DNA of 64,000 nt from Penium margaritaceum (GCA_023375785.1 SZWC01000028.1:624715-688714); one strand, 5' to 3'. Counted from the first letter of the stretch, positions 11,401 through 25,364 are shown. Numbers and translations: made by a program. Notes: a model not told the origin generated them from the letters alone.

Positions 11401-14023
11401 TGAAATTATGTGGTCATGATCAGTGACATATGCCTAGTTTGGTTGTTTGGTGTGCATGTTAGCCAAATCGTGCCACTACGTATTGAAGTTCTTTGTCATT
11501 TCTAGTAAATACATACGCTTCCCAAACCATTGGATCTCCCTCTGACCATTTGTGACTCGTGTTATGAGTTGTCAATGTTTACCACACATTATGGACATAT
11601 TCGGTTGTAGTCAATGACGTAACCATCCTTTGGTTGGTCACCGTGCACACTAGCCATACCATGCCACTGCTTGTTGAATGTTTTTGTACTTGCTAGTTGA
11701 TAACTAGTGTTTCCAACCCATTGTTTTCCCCTCTGACCATTTGTGACTCGTGTTATGCATTTTTAACATTGACCACATGGAGTGAAATTCTTTCGTCATG
11801 GTCAGTGACATATACATACTTTGGGTGGTCAGTGTGCATTGAAGCCACATTGTGCCACTACGTATTGAAGGTATTTGTAATTGCTAGCAGATAACTAGTA
11901 TTCACAAACCATAACCTTCCACCCTGACCATTTGTGACTCGTATTGTGAGTTGTCAAAGTTTACCACACTTACAGACATTACTTGGTCATGGTCAGTGAC
12001 ATATGCCTACTTTGGTTGGTCATCGTGCATCGTCTCCACACCGTGCCGCAACGTATTGAAGCCCCATTGTGCTTGCTATGTGATACTTGGTGTTCCCAAA
12101 CCATTGTTTCCCCCTCTAATCATTTGTGACTCGTATTATGAGTTGTCAACGTTGACCACACACAGCGGATTTCTTTGGTCAAAGGCATTACATATGCCTA
12201 CTTTGGTCAGTCGTTGTGCATGGTAGCCACACTGTGCTACTACTGAGTGAAGGTTGCTGTACTTGGTAGTTGAGAACCAATATTCCCATAGCATTGCTTC
12301 CTGTCCTGCCCGTTTGTGACTTGTGTTATGGTTGGTCAACGTTGACCACCCATATTGAAATTCTGTGGTCATGACCATTGCCATATGCCTAGTTTGATTG
12401 TTTGGTGTGCATATTAGCCACAACGTGCCACTACGTATTGAAGTTCTTTGTCCTTTCTAGTCAATACATAGGCTTCCCAAACCATTGTACCTCCCTCTGA
12501 CCATATGTGACTCGTGTTATGAGTTGTCAATGATGACCACACATAGTGGACTTATTCGGTCGTACTCTATAACGTATGCATCCTTTGGTTGGTCACTGTG
12601 CATGCTAGCCATTCCGTGCCACTGTTTGTTGAAGGTCTGTGTACTTGTTCGCTGACAACTAGTGTCCCCAATCCATTGTTTTCCCCTCTGACCATTTGTA
12701 ACTTGTGTTGTGTGTTTTCAACATTGACCACATACGTGAAATTTGATCGTCATGGTTAGTGAAACATGTATACTTTGGTTGGTCACTGTGCATTGAGGCC
12801 ACATTGTGCCACTACATATTGAAGGTATTTGTACTTGCTACTAGATAACTAGTATTCACAATCCATTCCCTTCCACCTTGACCATTTGTGACTCGTGTTG
12901 TGAGTTGTCAAAGTTTACCACACTTAGTGACATGATTTGGTCATGGTCAGTGACATATGCCTACTTTGGTTGGTCATCGTGCATTGTCTCCACACCGTGC
13001 CGCAACGTATTGAAGCCCCTTGTGCTTGCTATGTGATACTTGGTGTTCCCAAACCATTGTTTCCCCCTCTGACCATTTGTGACTCATATTATGAGATGTC
13101 AGCGTGGAGCACACACAGCGGATTTCTCTGGTCAAGGGCAGTACATATGCCTACTTTGGTCGGTCATTGTACATGGTAGCCACACCCTGCTACTACTGAA
13201 TGAAGGTCATTGTACTTGGTAGTTTAGAACCGATATTCCCATAGCATTGTTTCCTATCCTAACTGTTTGTGACTCGTGGTATGGTTGGTCAACGTTGACC
13301 ACCCATATAAAAGTAACGCGGTCATGATCAGTGACATATGCCTAGTTTGATTGTTTGGTGTGCATATTAGCCACACCGTGCCATTACGTATTGAAGTTCT
13401 TTGTCCTTTGTAGCCAATACATGGGCTTTCCAATCCATTGTTTTCCCCTCTGACCATTTGTGACTCGTGTTATGTGTTTTCAACGTTGACCACATGAGGT
13501 GAAACTTGTTTGTCATGGTTAGTGACATATGCATGCTTTGGTTGGTCACTGTGCATTGAAGCCACATTTTGCCATTACACATTGAAGGTACTTGTACTTG
13601 CTTGTAGATAACTAGTATTCACAAACCATTACCTTCGACCCTGACCATTTGTGACTCGTGTTGTGAGCTGTCAAAGTTTACCACACTTAGTGACATTACT
13701 TGGTCATGGTCAGCGACATATGCCTATTTTGGTTGGTCATCGTGCATGGTCTCCACACCGTGCCACAACTTATTGAAGCCCCTTGTGCTTGCTATGTGAT
13801 ACTTGGTGTTCCCAAACCATTGTTTTCCCCTCTGACCATTTGTGAATCGTATTATGAGTTGTCAACGTGGACCACACACAGCGGATTTTTTTGGTCAAAG
13901 GCAGTAAATATGCCTACTTTGGTCGGTCATTGTGCATGGTAGCCACATCGCGCTTCTACTTACTGAAGGTCATTGTACTTGGTAGTTGAGAACCAATATT
14001 CTCATAGCATTGTTTCCCCTCAT

Positions 14024-14218
14024 GACCGTTTGTGACTCGTGTTATGTTTGGTCAATGTTGACCACCCAGATTGAAACTCTCTCGTCATGATCACTGACAT
14101 AGATACGCCTTTTTTGGTCGGTCATTGTGCATGGTAGCCACCCTGTGCTACTAATGACTGAAGGTCGTTGTACTTGGTGGTTGAGAGCCAATATTCCCAT
14201 AGCATTGCTTCGTGTCCT
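14024..14218. repeat. Hybrid E/D monomer, 195 bp
   Basis: It starts as E (TTATGTTTGGTCAATG) and after GACATAGATACGCC continues as D (TTGGTCGGTCATTGTGC), with a 4-bp excess at the switch. It explains why the C-to-C distance here is 1149 bp, six monomers. Confidence 0.75.
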
Positions 14219-15745
14219 GACCGTTTGTGACTCGTGTTATGGCTGGTCAACGTTGACCACCCATATTGAAATTCTATGGTCATGATCAGTGACATATGCC
14301 AAGTCCGGTTCTTTGGTGTGCATATTAGCCACACCGTGCCACTGTGTATTGAAGTTATTTGTCCTTTCTAGTCAATACATAGGCTTCCCAAACCATTGTC
14401 TCTCCCTCTGACCATTTGTAACTCGTGTTATGAGTTGTCAATGTTGACCACACATAGTGGACTTATTCGGTCGTAGTCAGTGACGTATGTGTCCTTTGGG
14501 TGGTCACTGTTCACGCTAGCCATACCGTGCCACTGCTTGTTGAAGGTCTTCGTACTTCCTACTTGATAGCTAGTGTTCCCAATTCATTCTTTTCCCCTTT
14601 GACAATTGGTGACTCGTGTTATGCGTTTTCAACGTTGACCACATGAAGTGAAATTATTTCGTCAGGTCAGGTGACATGTGCATACTTTGGTTGGTCACTC
14701 TCCATTGAAGCCACATTGTGCCACGTCATATTGAAGGTATTTGTACTTGCTAGTAGATAACCAGTATTCACAAACCATTACCTTCCACCCCGACAATGTT
14801 TGACTCGTGTCGTGAGTTGTAAACCTTTGCCACACTTGGTGACATTATTTGGTCGTGGTCAGTGACATATGCCTACTCTGGTTGGTCATCGTGCATGGTC
14901 TCCACACCGCGCCACAACGTATTGAAGCCCCTTGTGCTTGCTATGTGATGCTTGGTGTTCCCAAAGCATTGTTTCCCCCTCTGACCATTTGTGACTCATA
15001 TTACGAATTGTCAACGTTGACCACAGACAGCGGATTTCTTTGGTCAAAGGCAGTACATATGCCTACTTTGGTCGGTCATTGTACATGGTAGCCACACCGT
15101 GCCACTACTGAATGAAGGTCGTTGTACTTGGTAGTTGAGAACCAATATTCCCATAGCATTGTTTCATGTTCTGACCGTTTGTGACTTGTGTTATGGTTGG
15201 TCAATTTTGACCACCCATATTGAAATCATGTGGTCATGATCAGTGACATACGCCTAGTTTGGTTGTTTGGTGTGCCTATTAGCCTCACTGTGGCACTACG
15301 TATTGGAGTTCTTTGTCCTTTCTAGTCAATACATAGGCTTCCCAAACCATTTTCTCTCCCTCTGACCATTTGTGACTCGTGTTATGAGGTTTCAATGTTG
15401 ACCACATGAAGTGAATTTCTTTCGTCATGTTCAGTGACATATGCATAATTTGGTTGGTCAATGTGCATTGAAGCCACATTGTGCCACTATATAATGAAGG
15501 TATTTGTACTTGCTACAAGATAACTAGTATTCACAAACAATTACCTTCCACCCTGACCATTTGTGACTCGTGTTGTGAGTTGTCAAAGTTTACCACACTT
15601 AGTGACATTATTTGGTCATGGTCAGTGAGATATGCCTACTTTGGTTGGTCATTGTGCATGGTCTCCACACCGTGCCACAACGTATTGAAGCCCCTTGTGC
15701 TTGCTATGTGATACTTGGTGTTCCCAACCCATTGCTTCCCCCTCT

Positions 15746-15927
15746 GACAATTTGTGGTCCATAGTATGGGTTCTCAACGTTAGCGACACATAGTGAAATT
15801 ATTTGGTCATGGTAACTGGCACATGCCTAATCTGGTTGGTCATTGTACATGGTAGCCAAACCGTTCCACTACTTGCTAAAAGTATTTGCACTTGCTATTC
15901 AATAAATAGCAAAAGGTTCCTCCGTTT
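15746..15927. repeat. Divergent satellite monomer X, copy 1
   Basis: This 182-bp unit aligns with the satellite (GGTCATGGTAACTGGCACATG, TTGGTCATTGTACATGG in part) but has private changes, notably CATGCCTAATCTGG and CTATTCAATAAATAGC. It always stands directly left of the 0.5-kb insertion. Confidence 0.85.
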
Positions 15928-16436
15928 GACAACAGTTCGGTTTTTGTTTATTTGTTACGCGTAGGTGCCTTCACTGTAATACTCCCTCCCACCCCCCTAG
16001 AGGGATGTTCCGTGGACGACCTCTTGGACAGATTTGCAACCGCATTATGACACCCCCCCTGACCCCCCATGGCTTAGGCTCGAAGGTAGAGTTGAGGTAG
16101 CACAACACGGCCNNNNNNNNCCCCCCCCCCCCCCCCCCTCCAGGTCGCGAGCCTATTCCATATTGTGTGTACGACGATTCAAACCCAGGACCTATCGCTC
16201 CAGAATCTAACTCTATAGGCACTAAGCCAACTCACATGGTGCTCATATGTTGTCCAAATGATGTTATATGGGCTCCTATGGGTAAGTGGCATAAAATAAG
16301 GGCGTGTACGATTATAGGGTAGTTTTCAAAAGTATGACTGATAACAATTTCAGTTTATTCATAAACAATTGACGCAGACTAAGTTCCGAGTTTTTCAAGT
16401 TCGAGCTTGAATAACCTCTCAACCATTGCTGGGATT
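15928..16436 (-). mobile_element. Retroposon-like insertion, copy 1 (tRNA-related, contains N gap)
   Basis: This 509-bp non-satellite block lies between monomers X and Y. On the minus strand it has tRNA-like boxes: A box TGGCTTAGTGC (16219-16229) and B box GTTTGAATCG (16175-16184), 45 nt apart as in a tRNA gene. Its minus-strand 3' end is A-rich (T-rich on plus at about 15939-15956). Those are SINE traits. However about 200 bp lie upstream of the A box, far more than in an ordinary tRNA-derived SINE, so it may be a composite. TTGACaaCAG at the left and TTGACCAG at the right look like a decayed target duplication. A poly-C tract with eight N sits in the middle. The minus frame of 83 codons has no recognisable domain. 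Confidence 0.65.
16113..16120. other. Assembly gap (8 N) in a poly-C tract
   Basis: Eight N are followed by a run of about 18 C inside insertion copy 1. The other two copies have C runs of different length at the same place. The true length here is unknown, and any frame across it is meaningless. Confidence 0.98.
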
Positions 16437-16615
16437 GACCAGCCGTGAGAAGGAAAGTTGACAAGACAGAGTGAAACTCTTTTTATGATATTCAAGGACA
16501 CAATAGTTTTTTGGTAGGTCATTGTGCACGGTAGCCATTCCGTGCCTCCACTTATCGAAGGTCTTTGTACTTGCTAGTCGATACCAAGTATTCCCAAACC
16601 ATTGTTTCCCCCTCT
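16437..16615. repeat. Divergent satellite monomer Y, copy 1
   Basis: This 179-bp unit has a satellite-like second half (GGTCATTGTGCACGGTAGCC, TCGAAGGTCTTTGTACTTGC). Its first 60 bp are strongly diverged (GACCAGCCGTGAGAAGG, AAAGTTGACAAGACAG). It always follows the insertion. Confidence 0.8.
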
Positions 16616-19284
16616 CACCACTTGTAACTCGAATCATGAGTTTTCAACGTTTACCACACATAGCGGATTTCTCTGGTCAAAGGCAGTACATATGCCTACT
16701 TTGGTCGGTCATTGTGCATGGTAGGCACACCGTGCTACTAGTGAATGAAGGTCATTTTACTTGGTAGTTGATACCCGATATTCTCATACCATTGTTTCCT
16801 CTTCTCACCGTTTGTGACTTGTGTTATGGTTGGTCAGCGTAGACCACCCATATTGAAATTCTGTGGTCATGAGCAGTGACATATGCCAAGTTTGATTGTT
16901 TGGTGTGCATATTGGCCACACCGTGCCACTACTTATTGAAGTTCTTTGCCCTTTCTAGTCAATACATATGCTTCCCCAACCATTGTCTCTCCATCTGACC
17001 ACTTGGGACTGGCGTTATGAGTTGTCAACGTTGACCACACATAGTGGACTCATTCGGTCCTAGCCAATGACCTATGCATCCTTTGGTTGGTCACTGTGCA
17101 CGCTAGCCTTGCCGTGCCACTGCTTGTTGAAGGTCTTTGTACTTGCTAGTTGATAACTAGTGTTCCCAACCCATTGTTTGCCCCTCTGACCATTTGTGAC
17201 TCGTGTTATGCGTTTTCAACGTTGACCACATGAAGTGAAATTCGTTTGTCATGGTCACTGACATATGCATACTTTGGGTGGTCACTATGCATTGAAGCCA
17301 CATTGTGCCACTACACATTGAAGGTATTTGTACTTGCTATTAGATAACTAGTATTCACAAACCATTACCTTCCACCCTGACCATTTGTGACTCGTGTTGT
17401 GAGTTGTCAAAGTTCACCACAATTAGTGACATTGTTTGGTCATGGTCAGTGACATATGCCTACTTTGGTTGGTCATCGTGCATGGTCCCCACACCGTGCC
17501 ACAACGCATGGAAGCCCCTTGTGCTTGCTATGTAATACATGGTGTTCCCAAACCATTGTTTCCCCCTCCGATCATTTGTGACTCGTGTTATGAGTTGTCA
17601 ACGTGGACCACACACAGCGGATTCCTTTGGTCAAAGGTAGTAAATATGCCTACTTTGGTCGGTAACTGTGCATGGTAGCCAGACCGCGCTACTACTGACT
17701 GAAGGTCATTGTACTTGGTAGTTGAGAACCGATATTCTCATACATTGTTTCCTCTCCTGACCGTTTGTGACTCGTGTTATGGTTGGTCAACGTTGACCAC
17801 CCATATTGAAATTCTCTGGTCATGATCAGTGATGTATGCCTACTTTGATTGTTTCGTGTGCATATTAGCCACACCGTGCCACTACCTATTGAAGTTTTTT
17901 GTCCTTTGTAGCCAATACATAGGCTTCCCAATCCATTGTTTTCTCTTCTGACCATTTGAGACTCGTGTTATGCGTTCTCAACGTTGACCACATGAAGTGA
18001 AATTCTTTCGTCATGTTCAGTGACATATGCATACTTTGGTTGGTCATTGTGCATGGAAGCCACATTGTGCCACTTCAGATTGAAGGTAGTTTTACTTGCT
18101 AATGCATAACTAGTAATCACAAACCTTTATCTTCCACCCTGGCCATTTGTGACTCGTGTTGTGAGTTGTGAAAATCTACCACACTTAGTGACATTATTTG
18201 GTCATGGTTAGTGACATATGCCTACTTTGGTTGGTCATTGTGCATGGCCTCCACACCGTGTCACAACGTATTGTAGCCCCTTGTGCTTGCTATGTGATAC
18301 TTGGTGTTCCCAAACCATTGTTTCCCCCTTTGACCATTTGTGACTCATATTGTGAGTTGTCAACGTTAACGACACACAGCGGATTTCTTTGGTCAAAGGC
18401 AGTACATATGCCTACTTTGGTCGGTCATTGTACATGGTAGCCACACTATGCTACTACTGAATGAAGGTCGTTGTCCTTGGTAGTTGATAACTGATATTCC
18501 CATAGCATTGTTTCCTGTACTGACCGTTTGTGACTCGTGTTATGGTTGGTCAACGTTGACCACCCATATTGAAGTTATGTGGTCATGATCATTAACATAT
18601 GCCTAGTTTGGTTGTTTGGTGTGCATATTTGCCACACCATGCCACTACGCATTGAAGTTCTTTGTCCTTTCTAGTCAATATATAGGCTTCCCAAACCATT
18701 GTATCTTCCTCTGACCATTTGTGACTCGTGTTATGAGTTGTCAATGTTGACCACACATAGTGGACTTATTCGGTCGTAGCGAGTGACGTATGCATCCTTT
18801 GGTTGGTCACTGTGCACGCTAGTCATACCGTGCCACTGCTTGTTGAAGGTCTTTGTACTTGCTAGTAGATAACTATTAATCACAAACCATTGCCTTCCAC
18901 CCTGAACATTTGTGACTCGTGTTGTGATTTGTCAAAGTTTACCACACTTAGTGACATTATTTGGTCATGGTCAGTGACATATGCCTACTTTGGTTGGCCA
19001 TCATGCATGGTCCCCACACCGGGCCACAACGTATTGAAGCCCCTTGTGCTTGCTATGTGATACGTGGTGTTCCCAAACCATTGTTTCCCCCTCTGTCCAT
19101 TTGTGACTTGTATTATGAGCTGTGAACGTGGACCACACACAGCGAATTTCTTTGGTCAAAGGTAGTGAACATGCCTACTTTGGTTGGTCATTGTGCATGG
19201 TAGCCACACCGCGCTACTATTGACTGAACGTCCTTGTACATGGTAGTTGGGAACCGATAGTCTCATAGCATTGTTTCCTGTCCT

Positions 19285-19433
19285 GACCGTTTGTGACTCG
19301 TGTTATGGTTGGTCAACGTTGACCACCCATATTGAGATTCTCTGGTCATGATAAGTGACACATGCCTAGTTTGATTGTTTGGTGTGCATATTAGCCACAC
19401 CGTGCCACTACATATTGAAGTTCTTTCTCCTCT
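19285..19433. repeat. Shortened E monomer, 149 bp
   Basis: The monomer reads normally to TTGAAGTTCTTT and then jumps to CTCCTCTGACC, losing about 42 bp of its tail. Confidence 0.85.
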
Positions 19434-22400
19434 GACCATTTGTGACTCGTGTTATGTGTTTTCAACGTTGACCACATGAAGTGAAATTTGTTCGTCCTGG
19501 TTAGTAACATATGCATACTTTGGCTCGTCACTGTGCATTGAAGCCACAGTGTGGCACTACATATTGAATGTATTTGTACTTGCTAGTAGATAAATGGTAT
19601 TCACAAACCAGTTCCTTCCACCCTGACCATTTGTTACTCGTGTTGTGAGTTGTCAAAGTTTACCACACTTAGTGACATTATTCAGTCATGGTTAGTGACA
19701 TATGTCTACTTTGGTTGGTCATCGTGCATGGTCCCCACACCGTGCCACAACGTATTGAAGGCCCTTGTGCTTGCTATGTGATACGTGGTGATCCCAAACC
19801 ATTGTTTCCTCCTCTGACCGTTTGTGACTCATATAATGAGTTGTCAACGTGGACCACACACAGCGGATTTCTTTGGTCAAAGACAGTAAATATCACTACT
19901 TTGGTCGGTCATTGTGCATGGTAGCCACACCGTGCTACTACTGACTGAAGGTCGTTGTACTTGGTAGTTGAGAACCGGTATTCCCATAGCATTGTTTCAA
20001 TTCCCGACCGTTTGTGATGCGTGTTATGGTTGGTCAACGTTGACCACCCATATTGAAATTCTGTGGTCATGATCAGTGATGTATGCCTACTTTGATTGTT
20101 TCGTGTGCATATTGGCCACATCGTGCCACTACATATTGAAGTTCTTTGTCCCTTCTAGTCAATACATAGGCTTCCCAAGCCATCGTATCTCCCTCTGACC
20201 ATTTGTGACTCTAGTTATGAGTGTTCAATATTGACCACACACAGTGGACTTATTCCTTCGTAGTCAGTGACGTTTGCATCCTTTGGTTGGTCGATGTGCA
20301 CGCTAGCCATACCGTGCCACTGCTTGTTGAAAGTCTTTGTACTTGCTAGTTGATAACTAGTGTCCCCAATTCATTGTTTTCCCCTCTGACCATTTGTGAA
20401 TCGTGTTATGCGTTTTCAACATTGACCACATACGTGAAATTTGTTCCTCATGGTTAGTGACATATGCATACTTTGGTTGGTCACTGTGCATTGAGGCCAC
20501 GTTGTGCCACTACATATTGAAGGTATTTGTACTTGCTAGTAGATAACTAGTATTCACAAACCATTACCTTCCACCCTGACCATTTGTGACTCGTGTTGTG
20601 AGTTGTCAAAGTTTACCATACTTAGTGACATTATTTGGTCATGGTCAGTGACATATGCATGCTTTGGTTGGTCATCGTGCATGGTCTCCACACTGTGCCA
20701 TAACATATTGAAGCCCCTTGTGCTTGCTCTGTGATACTTGGTGTTCCCAAACCATTGTTGCCCCCTCAGACCATTTGTGACTCGTATAATGAGCTGTCAA
20801 CATTGACCACACACACCGGATTTCTTTGGTCAAAGGCAGTACATATGCCTACTTTGGTCGGTCACTGTACATGGTAGCAACACCGTGCTACTACTGAATG
20901 AAAGTCATTGTACTTGGTAGTTAAGAACCAATTCTCCCATATCATTGTTTCCTGTCCTGACCGTTTGTGACTCGTGTTATGGTTGGTCAACGTTGACCAC
21001 CCATATTGAAATCATGTGGTCATGATCAATGGCATATGCCTAGTTTGGTTGTTTGGTGTGCATATTAGCCACACCATGCCACAACGTATTGAAGTTCTTT
21101 GTCCTTTCTAGTCAAAACACAGGCTTCCCAAACCATTGTATCTCCCTGTGACCATTTGTGACTCGTGTTATAAGTTGTCAATGTTGACTACACATAGTGG
21201 ACTTATTCGGTTGTAAACAGTGACGTATGCATCCTTTGGTTGGTCACTGTGCACGCTAGCCATACCGTGCCACTACTTGCTGAAGGTCTTTGTACTTGCT
21301 ACTTGATAACTAGTGTCCCCAATCCATTGTTTTCCCCTCTGACCATTTGTGACTCGTGTTATGCGTTTTCAAACTTGACCACATAAGTGAAATTTGTTCG
21401 TCATGGTTAGTGACATATGCATACTTTGGTTGGTCACTGTGCATTCAGGCCACATTGTGCCACTACATATAGAAGGTATTTGTTCTTGCTAGTGGGTAAC
21501 TAGTATTTACAAACCATTACCTTCCACCATGACCATTTGTGACTCGTGTTGTGAGTTGTCAAAGTTTACCACACTTAGTGACATTACTTGGTCATGGTCA
21601 GTGACATAAGCCTACTTTGGTTGGTCATCGTGCATGGTCTCCACACCGTGCCACAACGTATTGAAGCCCCTTGTGCTTTCTATGTGATAGTTGGTGTTCC
21701 CAAACCATTGTTTCCCCCTCTGACCATTTGTGACTTGTATTATGAGTTGTCAACATTGACCGCACACAGCGGATTTCTTTGGTCAAAGGCAGTACATATG
21801 CCTACTTTGGTCGGTCATTATGCATGGTAGCAACACCGTGCTCCTACTGACTGAAGGTCGTTGTACTTGGTAGTTGAGGACCGGTATTCCCATAGCGTTG
21901 TTTCCTGTCCTGACCATTTCTGACTCGTGTTATGGTTGGTCAACGTTGACCACCCATATTGAAATTATGTGGTCATGATCAGTGACATATGCCTAGTTTG
22001 GTTATGTGGTGTGCATATCAGCCACACCGTGCCACTACGTATTGAAGTTCTTTGTCCTTTCTAGTCAATACATAGGCTTTCCAGACCATTTTCTCTCCCT
22101 CTGACCATTTGTGACTCATGTTATGAGTTGTCAACGTTGACCACACATAGTGGACTTAAGTCGGTCGTACTCAATGACGTATGCATCCTTTGGTTGGTCA
22201 CTGTGCACGCTAGGCATACCGTGCCACTGCTTGTTGAAGGTCTTTGTTCTTCCCAATTGATAACTAGTGTTCCTAACCCATTTTTTTCCCCTCTGACCAT
22301 TAGTGACTCTTGTTATGCGTTTTCAACATTGACCACATACATGAAGTTTGTTCGTCATGGTTAGTGACATATGCATACTTTGGTTGGTCACCGTGCATTG

Positions 22401-24577
22401 AGGCCATATTGTGCCACCACATATTGAAGGTATTTGTAGTTCCTAGTAGATGACTAGTATTCACAAAGCATTACCTTCCACCCTAACCATTTGTGACTCC
22501 TGTTGTGAGTTGTCAGAGTTTACCACACATAGTAACATTATTTGGTCATGGTCAGTGACATATGCCTACTTTGGTTGGTCACCGTGCATGGTCTCCACAC
22601 CGTGCCACAACGTATTGAAGCCCCTTGTGCTTGCTATGTGATACTTGGTCTTTCCAAACCATTGTTTCCCCCTCTGACCATTTGTGACTCGTATTATGAG
22701 TTGTCAACTTTGACCACACACAGCGGACGTCTTTGATCAAAGGCAGTACATATGCCTGTTTTGGTCGGTCATTGTTCATGGTAGCCGCACCGTGCTACTA
22801 CTGAATGAAGGTCGTTGTACTTGGTAGTTGAGAACCGATATTACCATAGCATTGTTTCTTGTCCTGATCGTTTGTGACTCGTGTTATGGTTGGTCAACGT
22901 TGACCACCCATATTGAAATTCTTTGGTCATGATCAGTGACACATGCCTAGTTTGATTGTTTGGTGTGCACATTAGCCACACCGTGCCACTACGTATTGAA
23001 GTTATTTGTCCATTCTAAAGCCAATACATAGGCTTCCCAAACCATTGTTTTTCCCTCTGACCATTTGGGACTCGTGTTATGCGTTTTCAACGTTGACCAC
23101 CTGCGTGAAATTGGTTCGTAATGGTTAGTGACACATGCATACTTTGGTTGGTCACCGTGCATTGAGGCCACATTGTGCCACTACATATTGAAGGTATTTG
23201 CACCTGCTAGTAGATAACTAGTATTCACAAACCATTACCTTCCACCCTGACCATTTGTGACTTGTGTTCTGAGCTGTCAACGTTGACCACACTTAGTGAC
23301 ATTACTTGGTCATGGTCAGTGACATATGCCTACTTTGGTAGGTCATCGTGCATGGTTTCCACACCGTGCCAAAACGTATTGAAGCCCCTCGTGCTTGCTA
23401 TGTGATACTTGGTGTTCCCAAACCATTGTTTCCCCCTCTGACCATTTGTGACTCGTATTATGAGCTGTTAATGTTGACCACACACAGCGGATTTCTTTGG
23501 TCAAAGTCAGTACATATGCCTAGTTTGGTCGGTCATTGTACATGGTAGCCACACCATGCTACTACCGAATGAAGGTCGTTGTACTTGGTCGTTGAGAACC
23601 AATATTCCCATAGCATTGTTTCATGTCCTGACCGTTTGTGACTCGTGTTATGGTTGGTCAGCTTTGACCACTTATATTGAAATTCTGTGGTCACGATCAG
23701 TGACATATGCCTCGTTTGGTCATTTAGTGTGCATATTAGCCACACCATGCCACTACGTATTGAAGTTCTTTGTCCTCTCTAGTCAATTCATAGGCTTCCC
23801 AAATCATTTTCTCTCCCTCTAACCATTTGTGACTCGTGTTATGACTTGTTAATGTTGACCAGACATAGTGGACTTATTTGGTTGTAGTCAGTGACGTATG
23901 CATCATTTGGTTGGTCACTGTGCAAGCTAGCCATACCGTGCCACTGCTTGTTGAAGGTCTTTGTACTTCCTTTCTGATAACTAGTGTTCCCAATCCATTG
24001 TTTTCCCCTCTGACCATTTGTGACTTGTGTTATGCGTTTTCAACGTTGACCACATGAAGTGAAATTCTTTCGTCATGCTCGGTGACATATGCATACTTTG
24101 GGTGTTCAGTGTGCATTGAAGCCACATTGTGCCACTACATATTGAAGGTATTTATACTTGCTAGTAGATAACTAGTATTCACAAACCATTATCTTCCACC
24201 CTGACCATTTGTGACTCGTGTTGTGAGTTGTCAAAGTTTACCACACTTAGTGACGTTATTTGGTCATGGTCAGTGACATATGCCTACTTTGGTTGGTCAT
24301 CTTGCATGGTCCCCACACCGTGCCACAACATATTGAAGCCCCTTGTGCTTGCTATGTGATACATGGTGTTCCCAAACCATTGTTTCCCCCTCTGACCATT
24401 TGTGACTCGTTTTATGATATGTCAACGTGGACCACACACAGCGGATTTCTTTGGTCAAAGGCAGTAAACATGCCTACTTTGGTCGTTCATTGAACATAGT
24501 AGCCACACCGCGCTACTACTGACTGACGGTTATTGTACTTGGTAGTTGAGAATTCCAATAGCATTGTTTCCTCTCTT

Positions 24578-24767
24578 GACCGTTTGTGACTCGTGTTATG
24601 GTTGGTCAACGTTGACCACCCATATTGAAATTCTCTAGTCGTGATCAGTGACATATGCCTAGTTTGATTGTTTGGTGTGCACATTAGCCACACCGTGCCT
24701 CACGTATTGAAGTTCTTTGTCCTTTCTAGCCAATACATAGGCTTCCCAATCCATTGGTTTCCCCTTT
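24578..24767. repeat. E-type monomer with A-type tail (R-unit E), example
   Basis: This monomer starts as E (ATGGTTGGTCAACG) but its last third reads GCCAATACATAGGCTTCCC followed by an AATCCATTG tail, and it runs straight into B. Ordinary L-unit E monomers end AAACCATT.TCTCC and run into A. The tail matches the A-to-B junction seen elsewhere. The simplest reading is a crossover inside E and A that removed one monomer length and founded the four-monomer R unit. Confidence 0.6.
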
Positions 24768-25364
24768 GACCATTTGTGACTTGTGTGATGCGTTTTCAAC
24801 GTTGACCACATGAAGTGATTTTTTTTTGTCATGGTTAGTGACATATGCATACTTTGATTGGTCACCGTGCATTGAAGCCACGTTGTGCCACTACATATTG
24901 AAGGTATTTGTACTTGCTAGAAGATAACTAGTACTCACAAACCATTGCCCTCCACCCTGACCACTTGTGACTCGTGTTGTGAGTTGTCAAAGATTACCAC
25001 ACTTAGTGACATTACTTGGTCATGGTCAGTTACATATGCCTACTTTGGTTAGTCATCGTGCATGGTCTCCACACCGTGCCACAACGTATTGAAGCCCCTT
25101 GTGCTTGCTATGTGATAATTGGTGTTCCCAAATCATTTTTTCCCCCTCTTACCATTTGTGACTCGTATTATGAGTTGTCAACGTTGACCACACACAGCGA
25201 ATTTCTTTGGTCAAAGGGAAAACATATGCCTACTTTGGTTGGTCATTGTGCATGGTAGCCACATCGTGCTACTACTGACTTGAGGTCATTGTACTTGGTA
25301 GTTGAGAACCGATATTCCCATAGCATTGTTTCCTCTCCTGACCGTTTGTGACTCGTGTTATGGT

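Larger units (their letters stand above)
2291..15927. repeat. Satellite array, segment 1 (191-bp monomers, types A-E)
   Basis: Homology begins inside an E monomer at about 2291. From 2391 the monomers follow in order: A 2391-2581, B 2582-2772, C 2773-2963, D 2964-3153, E 3154-3344, each 190-191 bp. Each opens with GACCATTTGTGACTCGTGTT or a close variant. Types are told apart by the next bases: A ATGAGTTGTCAATG, B ATGCGTTTTCAA, C GTGAGTTGTCAAAG, D attATGAGTTGTCAACG, E ATGGTTGGTCAACG. Successive C monomers are 953-954 bp apart where five types are present and about 762 bp apart where one is missing. The segment contains an exact two-monomer duplication (3345-4108), an exact C duplication (8114-8495) and a hybrid monomer (14024-14218). 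It ends in the divergent monomer X (15746-15927). Confidence 0.97.

Noticed and set aside
2291-15927. Possible CRISPR array because of regular direct repeats
   Set aside because: The unit is 191 bp with no short repeat/unique spacer pattern; the sequences between conserved blocks are themselves repeated. This is a satellite.
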